Notes: a model not told the origin generated them from the sequence alone. A stretch of DNA of 64,000 bases from Phytohabitans aurantiacus (GCF_027923225.1 NZ_BSDI01000034.1:1-64000), one strand, 5' to 3'; numbered from the stretch's first letter, positions 52,813 to 61,399 are shown. A program made the numbers and translations.

Positions 52813-53009
52813 CACGCACCACGCTTCCGCAGCATGACCGCCATGCGGCCGATGATCTCGGGGTCGGACACCACCGGGGCGAGATCCTGTGCACGCCGGC
52901 CGCGCACGGCAGCCTGGGCGGCAACCTCTCGGCCGGACACCGGCACGGGCCACTCGCCCTCTGTCCAGGTGTGCCAGTGGGTGAAGTCCACGAGGCGCGG
53001 TGTACCGCT
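52812..53009 (-). pseudogene. Small operon gene cut from its start codon by the insertion sequence
   Basis: The body reads SGTPRLVDFTHWHTWTEGEW, PVPVSGREVAAQAAVRGRRA and ends IIGRMAVMLRKRGA. Removing the insertion sequence and one 9-bp duplication restores ATG AGC GGT in frame, about 67 codons, with the ATG at 55218-55220. That ATG overlaps the stop of the gene at 55217 and this stop overlaps the next ATG, so it was fully embedded in the operon. In the current state it lacks its start and ribosome site. Confidence 0.8.
53001..53009. repeat. Target site duplication, left copy
   Basis: TGTACCGCT directly before the left end of the insertion sequence; the same nine bases follow the right end at 55209-55217. 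Confidence 0.9.
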
Positions 53010-53116
53010 GGGTGCGTTTCCTCTTGAGTGAGCTGGGGCGGGGCGGCGTGTCCGCCGATGGCTTGGTCTCGTTGCGTTAGCAGGGTTGGGCGGCCGGCGC
53101 GAAGGGGCGGGGCGGG

Positions 53117-53584
53117 TTGGACGTCGGCGAGGTGCTTCGGCTGCTGGACGAGCGGGAGACGGCCTGTCGGGCGGAGGCGGATCGGTTACAGGCCGAGGCC
53201 GAGCGGATCGGTGCTCTGCTGGCGGGGTGCCGGCAGGAGTTGGAGCGGCTGGTGACGGCTCGTGAGGTGGTCGGCGAGCTGGCAGTGGCGTATCCGGCTG
53301 CGATAGCGACAGTTGCCGTAGTGCCCGTACCGGTTGCCGGTGCGGCGGCGGCCGGCGGCGATGTCGAGGCGTTCACGAAGCAGGTGCTGGCCGTGCTTGC
53401 CGAGCGAGGGCGTCCGGCGCGTTGCCGTGAGGTGGTCGCGGCGTTGGGCGAGGATCCGTCGGTGGCCCGGCACGTGGAACGGGTGCGACACCGGTTGAAG
53501 AAGCTGTGCGCGGCGGGGCAGGTCGCCCAGATTACGCCGGGCATGTTCACCCTGGCGGGTGCGGCGAGTACAGCCAGCGGGTGA
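53117..53584 (+). CDS. Accessory protein of the ISKra4-family element
   Basis: 155 residues. A helical, coiled-coil-like N-terminus (VLRLLDERETACRAEADRLQ, AEAERIGALLAGCRQELERL) is followed by an Ala/Val-rich linker and a winged-helix-like C-terminus (FTKQVLAVLAERGRPARCRE, HRLKKLCAAGQVAQITPGMF). It lies inside the insertion sequence just upstream of the transposase. Similar small proteins accompany ISKra4 transposases in actinobacteria; the role is unknown. Confidence 0.75.
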   Translation: MDVGEVLRLLDERETACRAEADRLQAEAERIGALLAGCRQELERLVTAREVVGELAVAYPAAIATVAVVPVPVAGAAAAGGDVEAFTKQVLAVLAERGRPARCREVVAALGEDPSVARHVERVRHRLKKLCAAGQVAQITPGMFTLAGAASTASG

Positions 53585-53656
53585 AAATTGGGGACGTGGA
53601 AGGGTCTTCCCGAGTTGGCCGGGTGTCAAAGCCTGAACCGACCCGAGGAAGACCCG

Positions 53657-55171
53657 GTGGAACCCTACCCACAGCCCGCGCCCGGACGAGACGATTTCGC
53701 CGCTTCCCGGGCCTGTCTGGAGCAGATGGTCGCCCGTTTGAGTGACGCGCGGATGATGTCCTGCACCCAGCACGCGTTGGAGGAGTACGTCACCGAGGCG
53801 GGGCGGGAGCTGCAGCGGCAGCTGATGCAGGACCAGTTGGACGCGCGTGCCGGCCGCGAACCCCGGCTGCGGCAAGTCGCAGGCGCGGACGGTGTAGTAC
53901 GGCGGCGGGCCGAGGCCGGGCACCGCAGGTTGGTGGCCACCACCGTCGGCCCGGTGGAGGTGAACCGGATCGCCTATCGGGCGCCGGGCGCACCGAATCT
54001 GCACCCAGCTGACGCGCAGTTGGCTCTGCCGCAGCGGTTGTATTCCTTCCCGCTGCAGCGGGAGGTGGTGCATGAGGTGGGAGCCGGGTCGCTGCGGGCT
54101 GCCCGTGAGGCGATCGTCCGTACCACCGGCCAGCATTTGGGCACCCGGCAGTTGATGCAGATCGCCACCGACGCGGCGGTCGACATCCGCGACTTCTACC
54201 AACCCGCCACCGGCCTGGGCCACGTCCCGGCCGGCGATGGCCGGGACGTGCTCGTGCTCAGCCTCGACGCCACCGGGGTGAACATGATCCCCACCGATCT
54301 ACGCGAGCCGTCCTCGCCCAGACCTGCTGGCCCGCAGCCACCCTCGGCCCAACTGGCACGACGGGAACGGACCGGACGCACCCGCATGGCAGTGGTGACC
54401 GCGATCTACGACGCCACCCCTGCCCCACGCGCCGCCGCCGACATCCTGCCCATTGATGCGACCGAACGCGCCGCACGCCAACCAGGCCCGCGCGCGGCCC
54501 GCCGCCGGGTGGACGCGTCCCTCGAGCACTCCGTCGCACCGATGGTCACCGCCCTGTTCGACCAAGCCGAAGCCCGCGACCGGCAGCATCGCCGCCGCTG
54601 GGTTGTGCTGGTCGACGGCGCCAACCACCAACTCGAATGCATCACCAAGGAGGCCGAACGTCGCGGCGTCCACATCGACATCGTCGTCGACTTCATCCAC
54701 GTACTCGAATACCTATGGAAGGCTGCCGAAGACCTCCACCCAACACACCCAGCCCGGGCTGCCTTCGTCCAGGCCACCGCCCGCGATCTGTTGGAAGGCC
54801 ACGCCCCGCGGGTAGTCGCCGACCTGAACGCCCACCTACGCGCCCGCGCCGCCGACCACCCGGCTCCCGGCCTGCAACGCGCCGCCGCCTACCTACACGC
54901 CAAACAGCCCTACCTCAACTACCACATCGCGTTAGCCCTGGGCTGGCCCATCGCCACCGGCGTCATCGAAGGCTGCTGCCGCTACCTGGTCAAAGACCGC
55001 CTCGATATCACCGGCGCCCGCTGGAGCCTGACCGGCGCCGAAGCCGTCCTGCTCCTACGCGCCGTCATCACCAACGGCGACTTCGACCAGTACTGGCAAT
55101 TCCACCTCGACCGCGAGTACCAGCGCACCCACGCCAGCCGCTACCAGGACCAATACGCCCCGGCCGCATGA
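53657..55171 (+). CDS. tnp: ISKra4-family transposase
   Basis: About 504 residues from GTG 53657, chosen because family members begin (M)EPxPxPAPGRDDFAA and GAGGA lies upstream; a TTG at 53588 is less likely. DDE-type signatures: VLVLSLDATGVNMIP with the first Asp, WVVLVDGANHQLEC with the second, and the catalytic Glu in ATGVIEGCCRYLVKDRLD. The C-terminal MTGARWSLTGAEAVLLLRA-like segment is typical. The gene is intact, so the element may be active. Confidence 0.92.
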   Translation: MEPYPQPAPGRDDFAASRACLEQMVARLSDARMMSCTQHALEEYVTEAGRELQRQLMQDQLDARAGREPRLRQVAGADGVVRRRAEAGHRRLVATTVGPVEVNRIAYRAPGAPNLHPADAQLALPQRLYSFPLQREVVHEVGAGSLRAAREAIVRTTGQHLGTRQLMQIATDAAVDIRDFYQPATGLGHVPAGDGRDVLVLSLDATGVNMIPTDLREPSSPRPAGPQPPSAQLARRERTGRTRMAVVTAIYDATPAPRAAADILPIDATERAARQPGPRAARRRVDASLEHSVAPMVTALFDQAEARDRQHRRRWVVLVDGANHQLECITKEAERRGVHIDIVVDFIHVLEYLWKAAEDLHPTHPARAAFVQATARDLLEGHAPRVVADLNAHLRARAADHPAPGLQRAAAYLHAKQPYLNYHIALALGWPIATGVIEGCCRYLVKDRLDITGARWSLTGAEAVLLLRAVITNGDFDQYWQFHLDREYQRTHASRYQDQYAPAA

Positions 55172-55208
55172 CCGCTGCCCCTCCGCTCACTCAAGAGGAA
55201 ACGCACCC

Positions 55209-55217
55209 TGTACCGCT
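55209..55217. repeat. Target site duplication, right copy
   Basis: TGTACCGCT directly after the right inverted repeat, matching 53001-53009. Confidence 0.9.
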
Positions 55218-55501
55218 CATGACTGCACCCGCCACGGGTTCTTGCTGGCGTCGTGCGGCTTCGCCAAGCTTTCCGCCGAGAACAGGTCTTCCAGCGGGTG
55301 GCCCAGCAAACGCGGCAGACGTCGCCGCACTCGGTCGTTGGGACGTACCTGGCCGTATAGCGCGAATCGCAGGTGGTTGTACTCGACACCCAACTCTTCG
55401 GCCGTCGCCCTGATCGGCCGGTACTGCATGCGCATGATTCGATGGGCCGCTTGCCGGCCGAATCTCGTTCTTGATGACACGTCGTGTGCTCCAGCAGCCA
55501 T
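55217..55501 (-). CDS. Small HTH-like protein, first gene of the replication operon
   Basis: 94 residues. A possible HTH covers residues 30-75 (IRATAEELGVEYNHLRFALY, GQVRPNDRVRRRLPRLLGHP, LEDLF), with the LEDLF end seen in XRE and Cro-like proteins. Its stop TGA overlaps the lost ATG of the following gene. The right target duplication touches its last base, so the protein is unharmed. It is probably an operon regulator or replication initiator accessory. Confidence 0.65.
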   Translation of the reverse strand: MAAGAHDVSSRTRFGRQAAHRIMRMQYRPIRATAEELGVEYNHLRFALYGQVRPNDRVRRRLPRLLGHPLEDLFSAESLAKPHDASKNPWRVQS

Positions 55502-55713
55502 CCCCGCGCACGGGGAACCTCTGGCGCAGGCCCGGACGGGCTAAGCGGCGCCACGGCTCCCCGGGAAGTTCTCGAACGCCTAAACGGGGGTCGACAGCAT
55601 CACGGGTGGCGATGTTTTAGCCCGTGGCACGGCCGTACGCGAACGATGGCCGCACATCGATCATGTTATCAGGGGGTCGAACTAGTCATCGATGATCGGC
55701 CCTACTAAACACC

Positions 55714-55738
55714 GTGGCGCCCCGATCGGGGGCGCCAC
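55714..55738 (-). terminator. Terminator hairpin
   Basis: GTGGCGCCCC and GGGGCGCCAC form perfect 10-bp arms around GATCG, 48 bases beyond the stop of the leftward membrane gene at 55786. Confidence 0.75.
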
Positions 55739-55785
55739 GACAGAAACCTTCATATGCCGGGAGAGGACACCGGCTATTTTCGGCG

Positions 55786-56109
55786 CTACGACACGGCCCC
55801 ACCCCCGCCCGCTGCTTCACGGCGAGCATCGCCGGGGGGCAGTTCGGGAGGGCCGGTGGCATCCGGCTTGTTTGATCCGTCTACACGGTTGGCTTCGGCG
55901 TTCGGGGCGCCTATCTCGGACTTGCCAGGCTGTTCCTTCGATGCCTGGGGCTTGTCGGAGATCTCTATGTGGAACGCAACGAGGTTCCAGGTGATCTTTA
56001 TGCTCTTACCGCTCTTGTCGGCCCCATGGAGACCCCAGGCCAACAAGATCAATAAAAGTGGGATCAGCCAGGGGAACACCGCGACAATCCACTTCGCGGT
56101 TTCCCCCAA
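55786..56109 (-). CDS. Small membrane protein, 107 aa
   Basis: One transmembrane helix near the N-terminus (IVAVFPWLIPLLLILLAWGL), then a short beta-like part (SIKITWNLVAFHIEIS) and a disordered Pro/Ala/Glu-rich tail. The start is uncertain: the frame opens with TTG 56109 and no strong ribosome site is visible. It is the last gene before attR. Family not recognised. Confidence 0.55.
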   Translation of the reverse strand: MGETAKWIVAVFPWLIPLLLILLAWGLHGADKSGKSIKITWNLVAFHIEISDKPQASKEQPGKSEIGAPNAEANRVDGSNKPDATGPPELPPGDARREAAGGGGAVS

Positions 56110-56386
56110 GTTGCGTACCTAGCGGACTGGCTTTGCAATCATGATTAGCATCCTTTGGGTCGTTTACGGTCGGTTGAACTGTTCTGGCTCCACAATGCGG
56201 ATTGCTCCTACATCGGAACCTCCTTCGTCGGCAAACTTCGACCTTTGAGGTCTTGACCTCCATCGGGGGCGGGGGCCTCCGCGCCCTGGCGCCCACCACG
56301 TCGGTTTCTTCAACTCGACGAGGTTGCGCTAAACCAGCATGACACGCCTAACCCCACGCGCTAAAGAGCCCTCTCTCGGTCCAGTC
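56110..56386. other. Right edge of the serine-integrase element
   Basis: About 280 bases between the last element gene and attR. Less GC-rich than most of the window. No gene is supported. Confidence 0.45.
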
Positions 56387-56409
56387 CGTACTTCCACGCG
56401 TATGGCCGA
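56387..56409 (+). other. attR: attR of the serine-integrase element
   Basis: The element arm CGTACTTCCA (56387-56396) leads to the core GCCGA (56405-56409), after which ComM coding resumes. The arm is the exact complement of TGGAAGTACG at attL. The centre of symmetry of the rebuilt attP falls between G and A of the core. Confidence 0.85.
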
Positions 56410-56449
56410 GGCGATCCAACTCCGCACCGGACAGCAACCACGAACCTAA
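56405..56449 (+). pseudogene. 3' end of the interrupted ComM-like gene
   Basis: The codons read AEAIQLRTGQQPRT followed by TAA, the usual ComM/YifB C-terminus. They are in frame with the 5' part at 39644-41124 once the element is removed. Separated from its start, this fragment is not expressed as ComM. Confidence 0.88.
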
Positions 56450-56946
56450 ACACCGCCCGGCAAGCACAAGCCCACCCCCGGGGCCGGCCACGACGGGCGC
56501 CCCGTTCGCCCCGCAACGCGACGGCCTGCATGTGCGGCCTGCCACGGCACAACGCATGACAACGCCGCGGCAGCCCCACCTTCGGCGACGACTTGCGATT
56601 CCTACAAAAACGAGCGTCGATCAGATCGGTCACCATCCGGCGAGGTCCGCAGGACCAAGCCTTCGAAGCCCCGGACCGTAGCGCCGGATGGTGACCGCCT
56701 TGAGGGCCAGCTTCAAAGCCACAGCGGCCACCACCCCTGTTTCGAACAGCGCCACCGCAAAGCGTGAACCCCGGCCGGCTGCCGCTGGGAACCGCTATCT
56801 ACCGCTGACGGCCGCACCGACCCTCATGCCGACCGCAGCACCCGGCGCATTGCCGCCGGCGACTTGCGAACAGGGCGCCTGTGAAGCGTCCATCAGTGCA
56901 CGCCTTCCTCAAACCATTTTCCCGCAACCGAAACGGAGAAACCACA
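56450..56946. other. Intergenic region after attR
   Basis: About 500 bases with no supported gene. It carries the leader of the gene at 56947 with GGAG. A frame of about 107 codons at 56688 overlaps that gene and looks like a composition shadow. Confidence 0.45.
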
Positions 56947-57795
56947 GTGGACACAAAAGCCGCCAAGCCCGACCCGATCGAGGTCGTCGCGCAGGCACTG
57001 CGAGACAGTGACCTCACCGCCGCCGCCATCGCCAAGAAGACCGGGATGGGCTACTCGACCGTCACCCCGAAACTGCGCGCGCTGGAGGACGCCGGCCGCG
57101 CCGCACGGGTCAAGGACAACGGCCGCACCGTGTGGCGACTGACCACCCCACCCGCGCAGGAATCGGCCGTTAACGCCAGCCCTGCCCCCGAAAGCGGCGA
57201 CACCGCCGGTACGCACGACGCCGCGCGGACGACCACGACAACCGAGCCGCCGCCCACCTCCGAAGCCACGCCCGTGATCACCGAGGCGGACACCAGCGAC
57301 CCCGACCAGAGCGCAGGAACCGACGTGACGCCGCCGAACCCCGCGACGGCGGCCGGCGACGCCAACAACACACAGGCCACCCCCACCGATACGACCGTCG
57401 CGAACCAGGCACCAGACCCCCAGCAGCAGCTTGGGCCAACAACAGGAACAGCAAGCGATCAGGCCGACGGCGACGCCACGCCCGCCGAACAGCCCACCCC
57501 CGACACCACAACCCCCACCGCCCCGGCGGACAGCAAGACCCGCCGGCCTCCAGGCGCACTCGCCCGCACCGCCCTGCGAATCATGCAGACCAACCCGGAC
57601 ACGCCATACAAGGTCACCGATCTAGGCCGGCTGATCGACCAGACCGACAACGCCGACGGCCACACCTACCCCAAGGCCAGCCCCGGCGCGGTCGTGCTCG
57701 CCTGCGACCGGCTCGTCGACGGCGGCAACGCCACCAAAGTCCTCGAAAAGCCGGCCACCTACCAGCTCGCGGCGACCCAACCGGCCAACCCATAG
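56947..57795 (+). CDS. Protein with two winged-helix domains and a Pro/Thr-rich linker
   Basis: 282 residues from GTG 56947 (leader GGAGAAACCACA). Residues 8-60 form a winged helix (VVAQALRDSDLTAAAIAKKT, GMGYSTVTPKLRALEDAGRA). A disordered linker of about 125 residues rich in Pro, Thr, Asp and Ala follows. Residues 200-275 form a second winged-helix-like domain (TALRIMQTNPDTPYKVTDLG). A regulator or DNA-bridging role on the ICE is likely; the family is not named. The leader is almost identical to that of the GHKL gene at 58211. Confidence 0.75.
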   Translation: MDTKAAKPDPIEVVAQALRDSDLTAAAIAKKTGMGYSTVTPKLRALEDAGRAARVKDNGRTVWRLTTPPAQESAVNASPAPESGDTAGTHDAARTTTTTEPPPTSEATPVITEADTSDPDQSAGTDVTPPNPATAAGDANNTQATPTDTTVANQAPDPQQQLGPTTGTASDQADGDATPAEQPTPDTTTPTAPADSKTRRPPGALARTALRIMQTNPDTPYKVTDLGRLIDQTDNADGHTYPKASPGAVVLACDRLVDGGNATKVLEKPATYQLAATQPANP

Positions 57796-58210
57796 AAACC
57801 GCCAGCCCGCCCCGGACACACACGGGACGGCGGCTTGCACACCTTTGACACACCGGCGCCCGGAGGCGGGCATCGAAGCTGGACGCCTCGCACCCGCCTC
57901 CGGCGCCTTACCGTCCCAACCAAGCGATCCGGTAAGCCGATCGTCGCCACCCGCCCGCCCGGCCGCAAGACCCCGGACGCCCCCGGCATCTGTGCGTCGC
58001 CCCGATCGGTCTGCCCACCGCATACGCGAGCCTGCGCGGGCTGGTTGCGACGACCCGCGTCCTGACCAAGAAACCTCGAACACGCGGCCCACATCCCGCC
58101 TCGGTCACTCGCCGCTGCCCGGGCCCACACCACAACGCGGAGGAACCCCATACACACCCGCGTGCTCGCACCCACGCTCCGACAACACCAATCATCATGA
58201 GGAGACCACA
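57796..58210. other. Intergenic region with structured repeat
   Basis: About 415 bases. It holds the second structured element (57860-57903) and the leader GAGGAGACCACA of the next gene. No gene is supported. Confidence 0.5.
57860..57903 (+). repeat. Structured intergenic element, copy 2
   Basis: CCGGAGGCGGG and CCCGCCTCCGG arms around CATCGAAGCTGGACGCCTCG. It matches the element at 38530-38574 in arms and most of the loop. Both copies lie downstream of one ICE gene and upstream of another. Confidence 0.75.
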
Positions 58211-60289
58211 GTGGACACCGGCAACCCGACCGTCCAAACTCGACCCGGCCCGTCCGTCACGATCACCGCGTCGGACCCGACCATCGTCGACACCCTCGCC
58301 TACCCCATATCGCCGGACTACGTGCAGTCGTGGACGCCAGTGCGGGCACTGTGTGAGCTCATCGCCAATGCCTTAGATGAAGACCCCGCCGCGCGGGTCA
58401 GCTGGGCCGACGGCGTACTCACCATCGCCGACGACGGCCCCGGCATCCCCGAAGAAGGACTCATCCTCGGCTACTCCACCAAAACCGAACAGCAGATAGG
58501 CCAGTTCGGCGAGGGCAAGAAACTCGCCGCCCTCGTCCTGGCCCGCAGCCCCGAGGTCGGCGCGGTGCGCTGCGAGACAGTGGGCTACGGCTTCATCCCG
58601 ACCGTCGAGCGGCGTCGCCTGCTCGGTGGCCAGATCCCGTCACGCTCCGCGCAAGGCGCCGAGGTCCTCGTCTACAACCTCTACCGCGCCGACCGTGCCC
58701 GCGGGACGGTCATCACCGTCGCATGCGCGCGGGCACTGGCCCAGGAGGCGATCGGACGCTTCCGTGCCCTAGCCGAACCCGGCTACCGGCCGCCCGTCAC
58801 ACCCGGATTGTGCGTCCTGGACGGGGAGCCCGGCCGAGTGTGGATCGGGGGTGTGCTGGTCAGCGTCGTCGACGGCCTGCGCGCCTCCTACGATCTGCCG
58901 CTGACCGACAAGGCGCTACAGAACCGCGACCGGACCGTCATCGAAGCCGGTGCGCTGCGCGACGCGGTCCGCGCGATCCTCGCCGGCAGCCAGGACCAGC
59001 AGATCATCGACCGGTTCGCCGGCCACGTGCTGGCCGGTGGCAAACTACGCGAGCCCGAGCAGTTCTTCGGCCAAGTCACCGCGCCCCGCGCCCGCGCGGC
59101 GTGGCGGACGTGGGCGCTCACCCATCTGCCCGCCCAGACGTACTACACCACCACCGGCAACGAGCAAGCCGCTCTCGACCTGGTCGACCTCGGCTACACC
59201 GAGGTGACCGCCCAAGGTTTGGGCCACTACGAGCAACGAGCCGTCATGGAACTGCTCGGCGTCGAGGTCGCCAGGGCACGGCAGAACCGCCACTACGACC
59301 GCACCCGCGGAAAGACCACCTGGATTCCCGAGAAGTCCGTGACCCCGGCCGAGCGTGCCATGCTGGCCGACGCCCGCCGGCTGGTCCGCAGCGCGATCGG
59401 CCCGTTCGCACTGGACCGAGTCCGGGTGTACTCCGACAGTGAGGAACAGCCGTGCGCACAGGGGTTTTACAACCCGCGCACCGGCGACGTGGCCATCCAC
59501 CGCCTTGCCCTCGCCGACCGGCACGAGGCACTGCTCACCCTGCTACACGAGGCCGCGCACCGGGTCGGCCACCGCGGCGGCGGCCGCTGGATCCAGATCC
59601 CCGACTACCACGACCGCACCCGCGGCTTCGAACACCTGCTCAGCGACTTCGCCGCACTGCTGCTGGGCTACCTGGCCGATGGCTCCGCCCTGCCCGATCC
59701 AGCCGACCTGCCCGAACCGGCACCCACGAAGCGGCGCCGCGCGGCCGCCGCAGACGATCCCGCCGTGCCGGCCAGCCGCCGCGAGTTGGCGCACCTACTG
59801 CTCGACCAACTGCCACACGCGCTGACCGCTGGCGGGATCGCCACCGAGAAGGATCTGGTGGCCTCCACCGCCGTCCACCCCGACTACTGGCGCACCCTGA
59901 CCCACCCAAAGACCGCCGGCCACCGCCAACAGCGCGGCGGCCGTGCCTGGGACTACGACAAGGTCGCCCTGCTCGCCGAAGCCGCCAGGGTGCATCCGCC
60001 GGTGGTGTGGCTGGGCTACCACCTGTGCGAGGGCGCCATACACGGCCGCAACCGCCAGAACTGGGGTAAGCCCGGCCCGTGGGCGAAAAAGATGCGCGAG
60101 GCGATGGCCCGCGCCTGCGCCGACCTGCAGACCCTCGGCGGCACCTACGCCGACCAGATCCCCGCCCTGCAAGCCCTGGCCTCCGGGACGACGCCCGCGC
60201 CCACCGGTGAGGACAGCTGGCAGGCACCCGCACGGGCCCTGATAGCACTGGAACGACAGCGGCTCAACCTCGACACGGCCCACCCATGA
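58211..60289 (+). CDS. GHKL ATPase with C-terminal HExxH motif
   Basis: 692 residues. Residues 40-110 carry a Bergerat ATP fold: N-box ELIANALDED (E49-N53), DDGPGIP (74-80) and GQFGEGKK (97-104), as in Hsp90, MutL and MORC proteins. Residues 445-475 carry LLHEAAHRVGH with HEAAH at 446-450, followed by FEHLLSDFAALLLG, in the style of ImmA/IrrE-type zinc peptidases. A helical tail follows. GTG start, leader GAGGAGACCACA. It overlaps the next gene by 4 bases. An ATPase fused to a putative peptidase suggests an ATP-gated protease; activity is not proven. Confidence 0.75.
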   Translation: MDTGNPTVQTRPGPSVTITASDPTIVDTLAYPISPDYVQSWTPVRALCELIANALDEDPAARVSWADGVLTIADDGPGIPEEGLILGYSTKTEQQIGQFGEGKKLAALVLARSPEVGAVRCETVGYGFIPTVERRRLLGGQIPSRSAQGAEVLVYNLYRADRARGTVITVACARALAQEAIGRFRALAEPGYRPPVTPGLCVLDGEPGRVWIGGVLVSVVDGLRASYDLPLTDKALQNRDRTVIEAGALRDAVRAILAGSQDQQIIDRFAGHVLAGGKLREPEQFFGQVTAPRARAAWRTWALTHLPAQTYYTTTGNEQAALDLVDLGYTEVTAQGLGHYEQRAVMELLGVEVARARQNRHYDRTRGKTTWIPEKSVTPAERAMLADARRLVRSAIGPFALDRVRVYSDSEEQPCAQGFYNPRTGDVAIHRLALADRHEALLTLLHEAAHRVGHRGGGRWIQIPDYHDRTRGFEHLLSDFAALLLGYLADGSALPDPADLPEPAPTKRRRAAAADDPAVPASRRELAHLLLDQLPHALTAGGIATEKDLVASTAVHPDYWRTLTHPKTAGHRQQRGGRAWDYDKVALLAEAARVHPPVVWLGYHLCEGAIHGRNRQNWGKPGPWAKKMREAMARACADLQTLGGTYADQIPALQALASGTTPAPTGEDSWQAPARALIALERQRLNLDTAHP

Positions 60290-60720
60290 CCGGCATCCAC
60301 CGCCACGCCGACCACATCATGGCCGCCATCGACAACGACATCGCGGCCGGCCACATACCCGGCCGGGTGCGCACCTTCGGCGACCTGCACGACTACCTCG
60401 ACGCCAATGACTACCTCATCGATGCCCAAGTCCCGTACGACGGCACCCCAGCCACCATCGACATCATCGTCGCCGTTCAGGACGAAGTCACCCGCCGGCT
60501 CAGCGCTCCCGGACGGCCGTACTGCACCTACGGCACCTGCAGCTATCCGCGGCACGACCACACCACGACCGTGGGCGGAGACGGCGAAGACCTACAACAG
60601 CCCGCACCGATGCGCTGCCTGCACTGCCACCAGCCCGCGCACTACGACGAGAAGCTGCACCGCTACCGGCACGACGATCCGACCGCGGCGGACTGCTTCC
60701 TCATCCACGAGGCCAGCTAG
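60286..60720 (+). CDS. Hypothetical zinc-binding protein, 144 aa
   Basis: ATGA overlap with the GHKL gene, so a translationally coupled partner. An acidic N-terminal half (FGDLHDYLDANDYLIDAQVP) is followed by Cys/His-rich segments YCTYGTCSYPRHDH and MRCLHCHQPAHYDEKLHRYR. Family not recognised. The coupling suggests that it works with the GHKL-HExxH protein. Confidence 0.72.
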   Translation: MTGIHRHADHIMAAIDNDIAAGHIPGRVRTFGDLHDYLDANDYLIDAQVPYDGTPATIDIIVAVQDEVTRRLSAPGRPYCTYGTCSYPRHDHTTTVGGDGEDLQQPAPMRCLHCHQPAHYDEKLHRYRHDDPTAADCFLIHEAS

Positions 60721-61018
60721 CAGCCGCCCACCGGCACACCCGGAGTCCGCCGCCGCACCGGCAACCGTAACTACCCCCAACCTCCATCACACACCACACG
60801 CCCGGCACCGGCACCGGCCACCGGTGCCGACCTGGCGCCGGTTCGTCACCGCAAACCCATCAACGACTTGCGTTTGATGGAAAGTCGAGCGTCGATCTGT
60901 CCTGGTCACTACCCCGAGTCCACGGGCACTCATCCCTACACGTCCTTCCCGGCCCAACGCGCCTGCGGGTGGAGACCACCACACAGACCCGTATCGACGC
61001 CGCGAAAGGGCCCCTGTC
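60721..61018. other. Intergenic region
   Basis: About 300 bases with no supported gene or repeat; a weak GAAAGGG precedes the next ATG. Confidence 0.4.
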
Positions 61019-61399
61019 ATGCCCAACTCCCGCTCACATCCCTCGGCTCATCTGCCGGTCCCCGCCGACGTTGACGACATCTTGCTATGGCGGCTGTCCA
61101 TCGATGTAGCCGCCGCGCATGAACAGGGCCCGCGTGGCCGCTGTACCAGCCTGCTCTGCGCAAGCGCACCGAACTACCCATGTCCGACGGCCATCGCCGC
61201 GCAGCGGGCGGCACACGCCGCTCGCCGCCGAACAGCGGTCGCGCGTGGCCGCGCCGTCGTACCGCCGGCCCCGGTCACCGCACAGACAGCGGTGATCAGC
61301 GCGGCAGCCGTCGTCCGGCAACCGGTCAGCACCGCGCCGTACCAGCGCACTACCTGGCCCCCACCGCTGCGTCGCCCCAACGTGTGGCAGGCCGCCTGA
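61019..61399 (+). CDS. Hypothetical protein, 126 aa
   Basis: GAAAGGG lies upstream of the ATG. The N-terminus reads PVPADVDDILLWRLSIDVAA and CTSLLCASAPNYPCPTAIAA; the rest is Ala/Arg/Pro-rich. Family not recognised. An IS5-family element starts 72 bases downstream. Confidence 0.55.
   Translation: MPNSRSHPSAHLPVPADVDDILLWRLSIDVAAAHEQGPRGRCTSLLCASAPNYPCPTAIAAQRAAHAARRRTAVARGRAVVPPAPVTAQTAVISAAAVVRQPVSTAPYQRTTWPPPLRRPNVWQAA

Larger units (their letters stand above)
53010..55208. mobile_element. ISKra4-family insertion sequence, 2199 bp
   Basis: The ends are perfect 24-bp inverted repeats beginning GGGTGCGTTTCCTCTTGAGT (53010-53033 and 55185-55208). The target TGTACCGCT is duplicated at 53001-53009 and 55209-55217. 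It carries a transposase and a small upstream gene. The intact ends and exact 9-bp duplication point to a recent insertion. Confidence 0.93.
41120..56409. mobile_element. 15.3 kb serine-integrase element inserted in the ComM-like gene
   Basis: The GCCGA core is at 41120-41124 and again at 56405-56409, and the interrupted ComM-like frame resumes exactly at the second copy (AEAIQLRTGQ). The element-side halves joined give an attP with perfect 10-bp inverted arms. Contents: large serine integrase, small serine recombinase, XRE-DUF5919, Nudix, a leftward block with a possible terminase-small-subunit-like gene, and a TOPRIM plus AAA replication operon. No capsid, tail or transfer ATPase is seen. 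One 2199-bp insertion sequence sits inside. It could be a phage satellite or a mobilisable island. Confidence 0.85.

Noticed and set aside
41120..56409. Complete prophage
   Set aside because: No portal, capsid, tail or large terminase genes are present, and the element is too small for a self-sufficient tailed phage.
56688..57011. Rightward frame of 107 codons before the winged-helix gene
   Set aside because: It overlaps the better-supported gene at 56947 in another frame and is Ala/Pro-rich without a motif.
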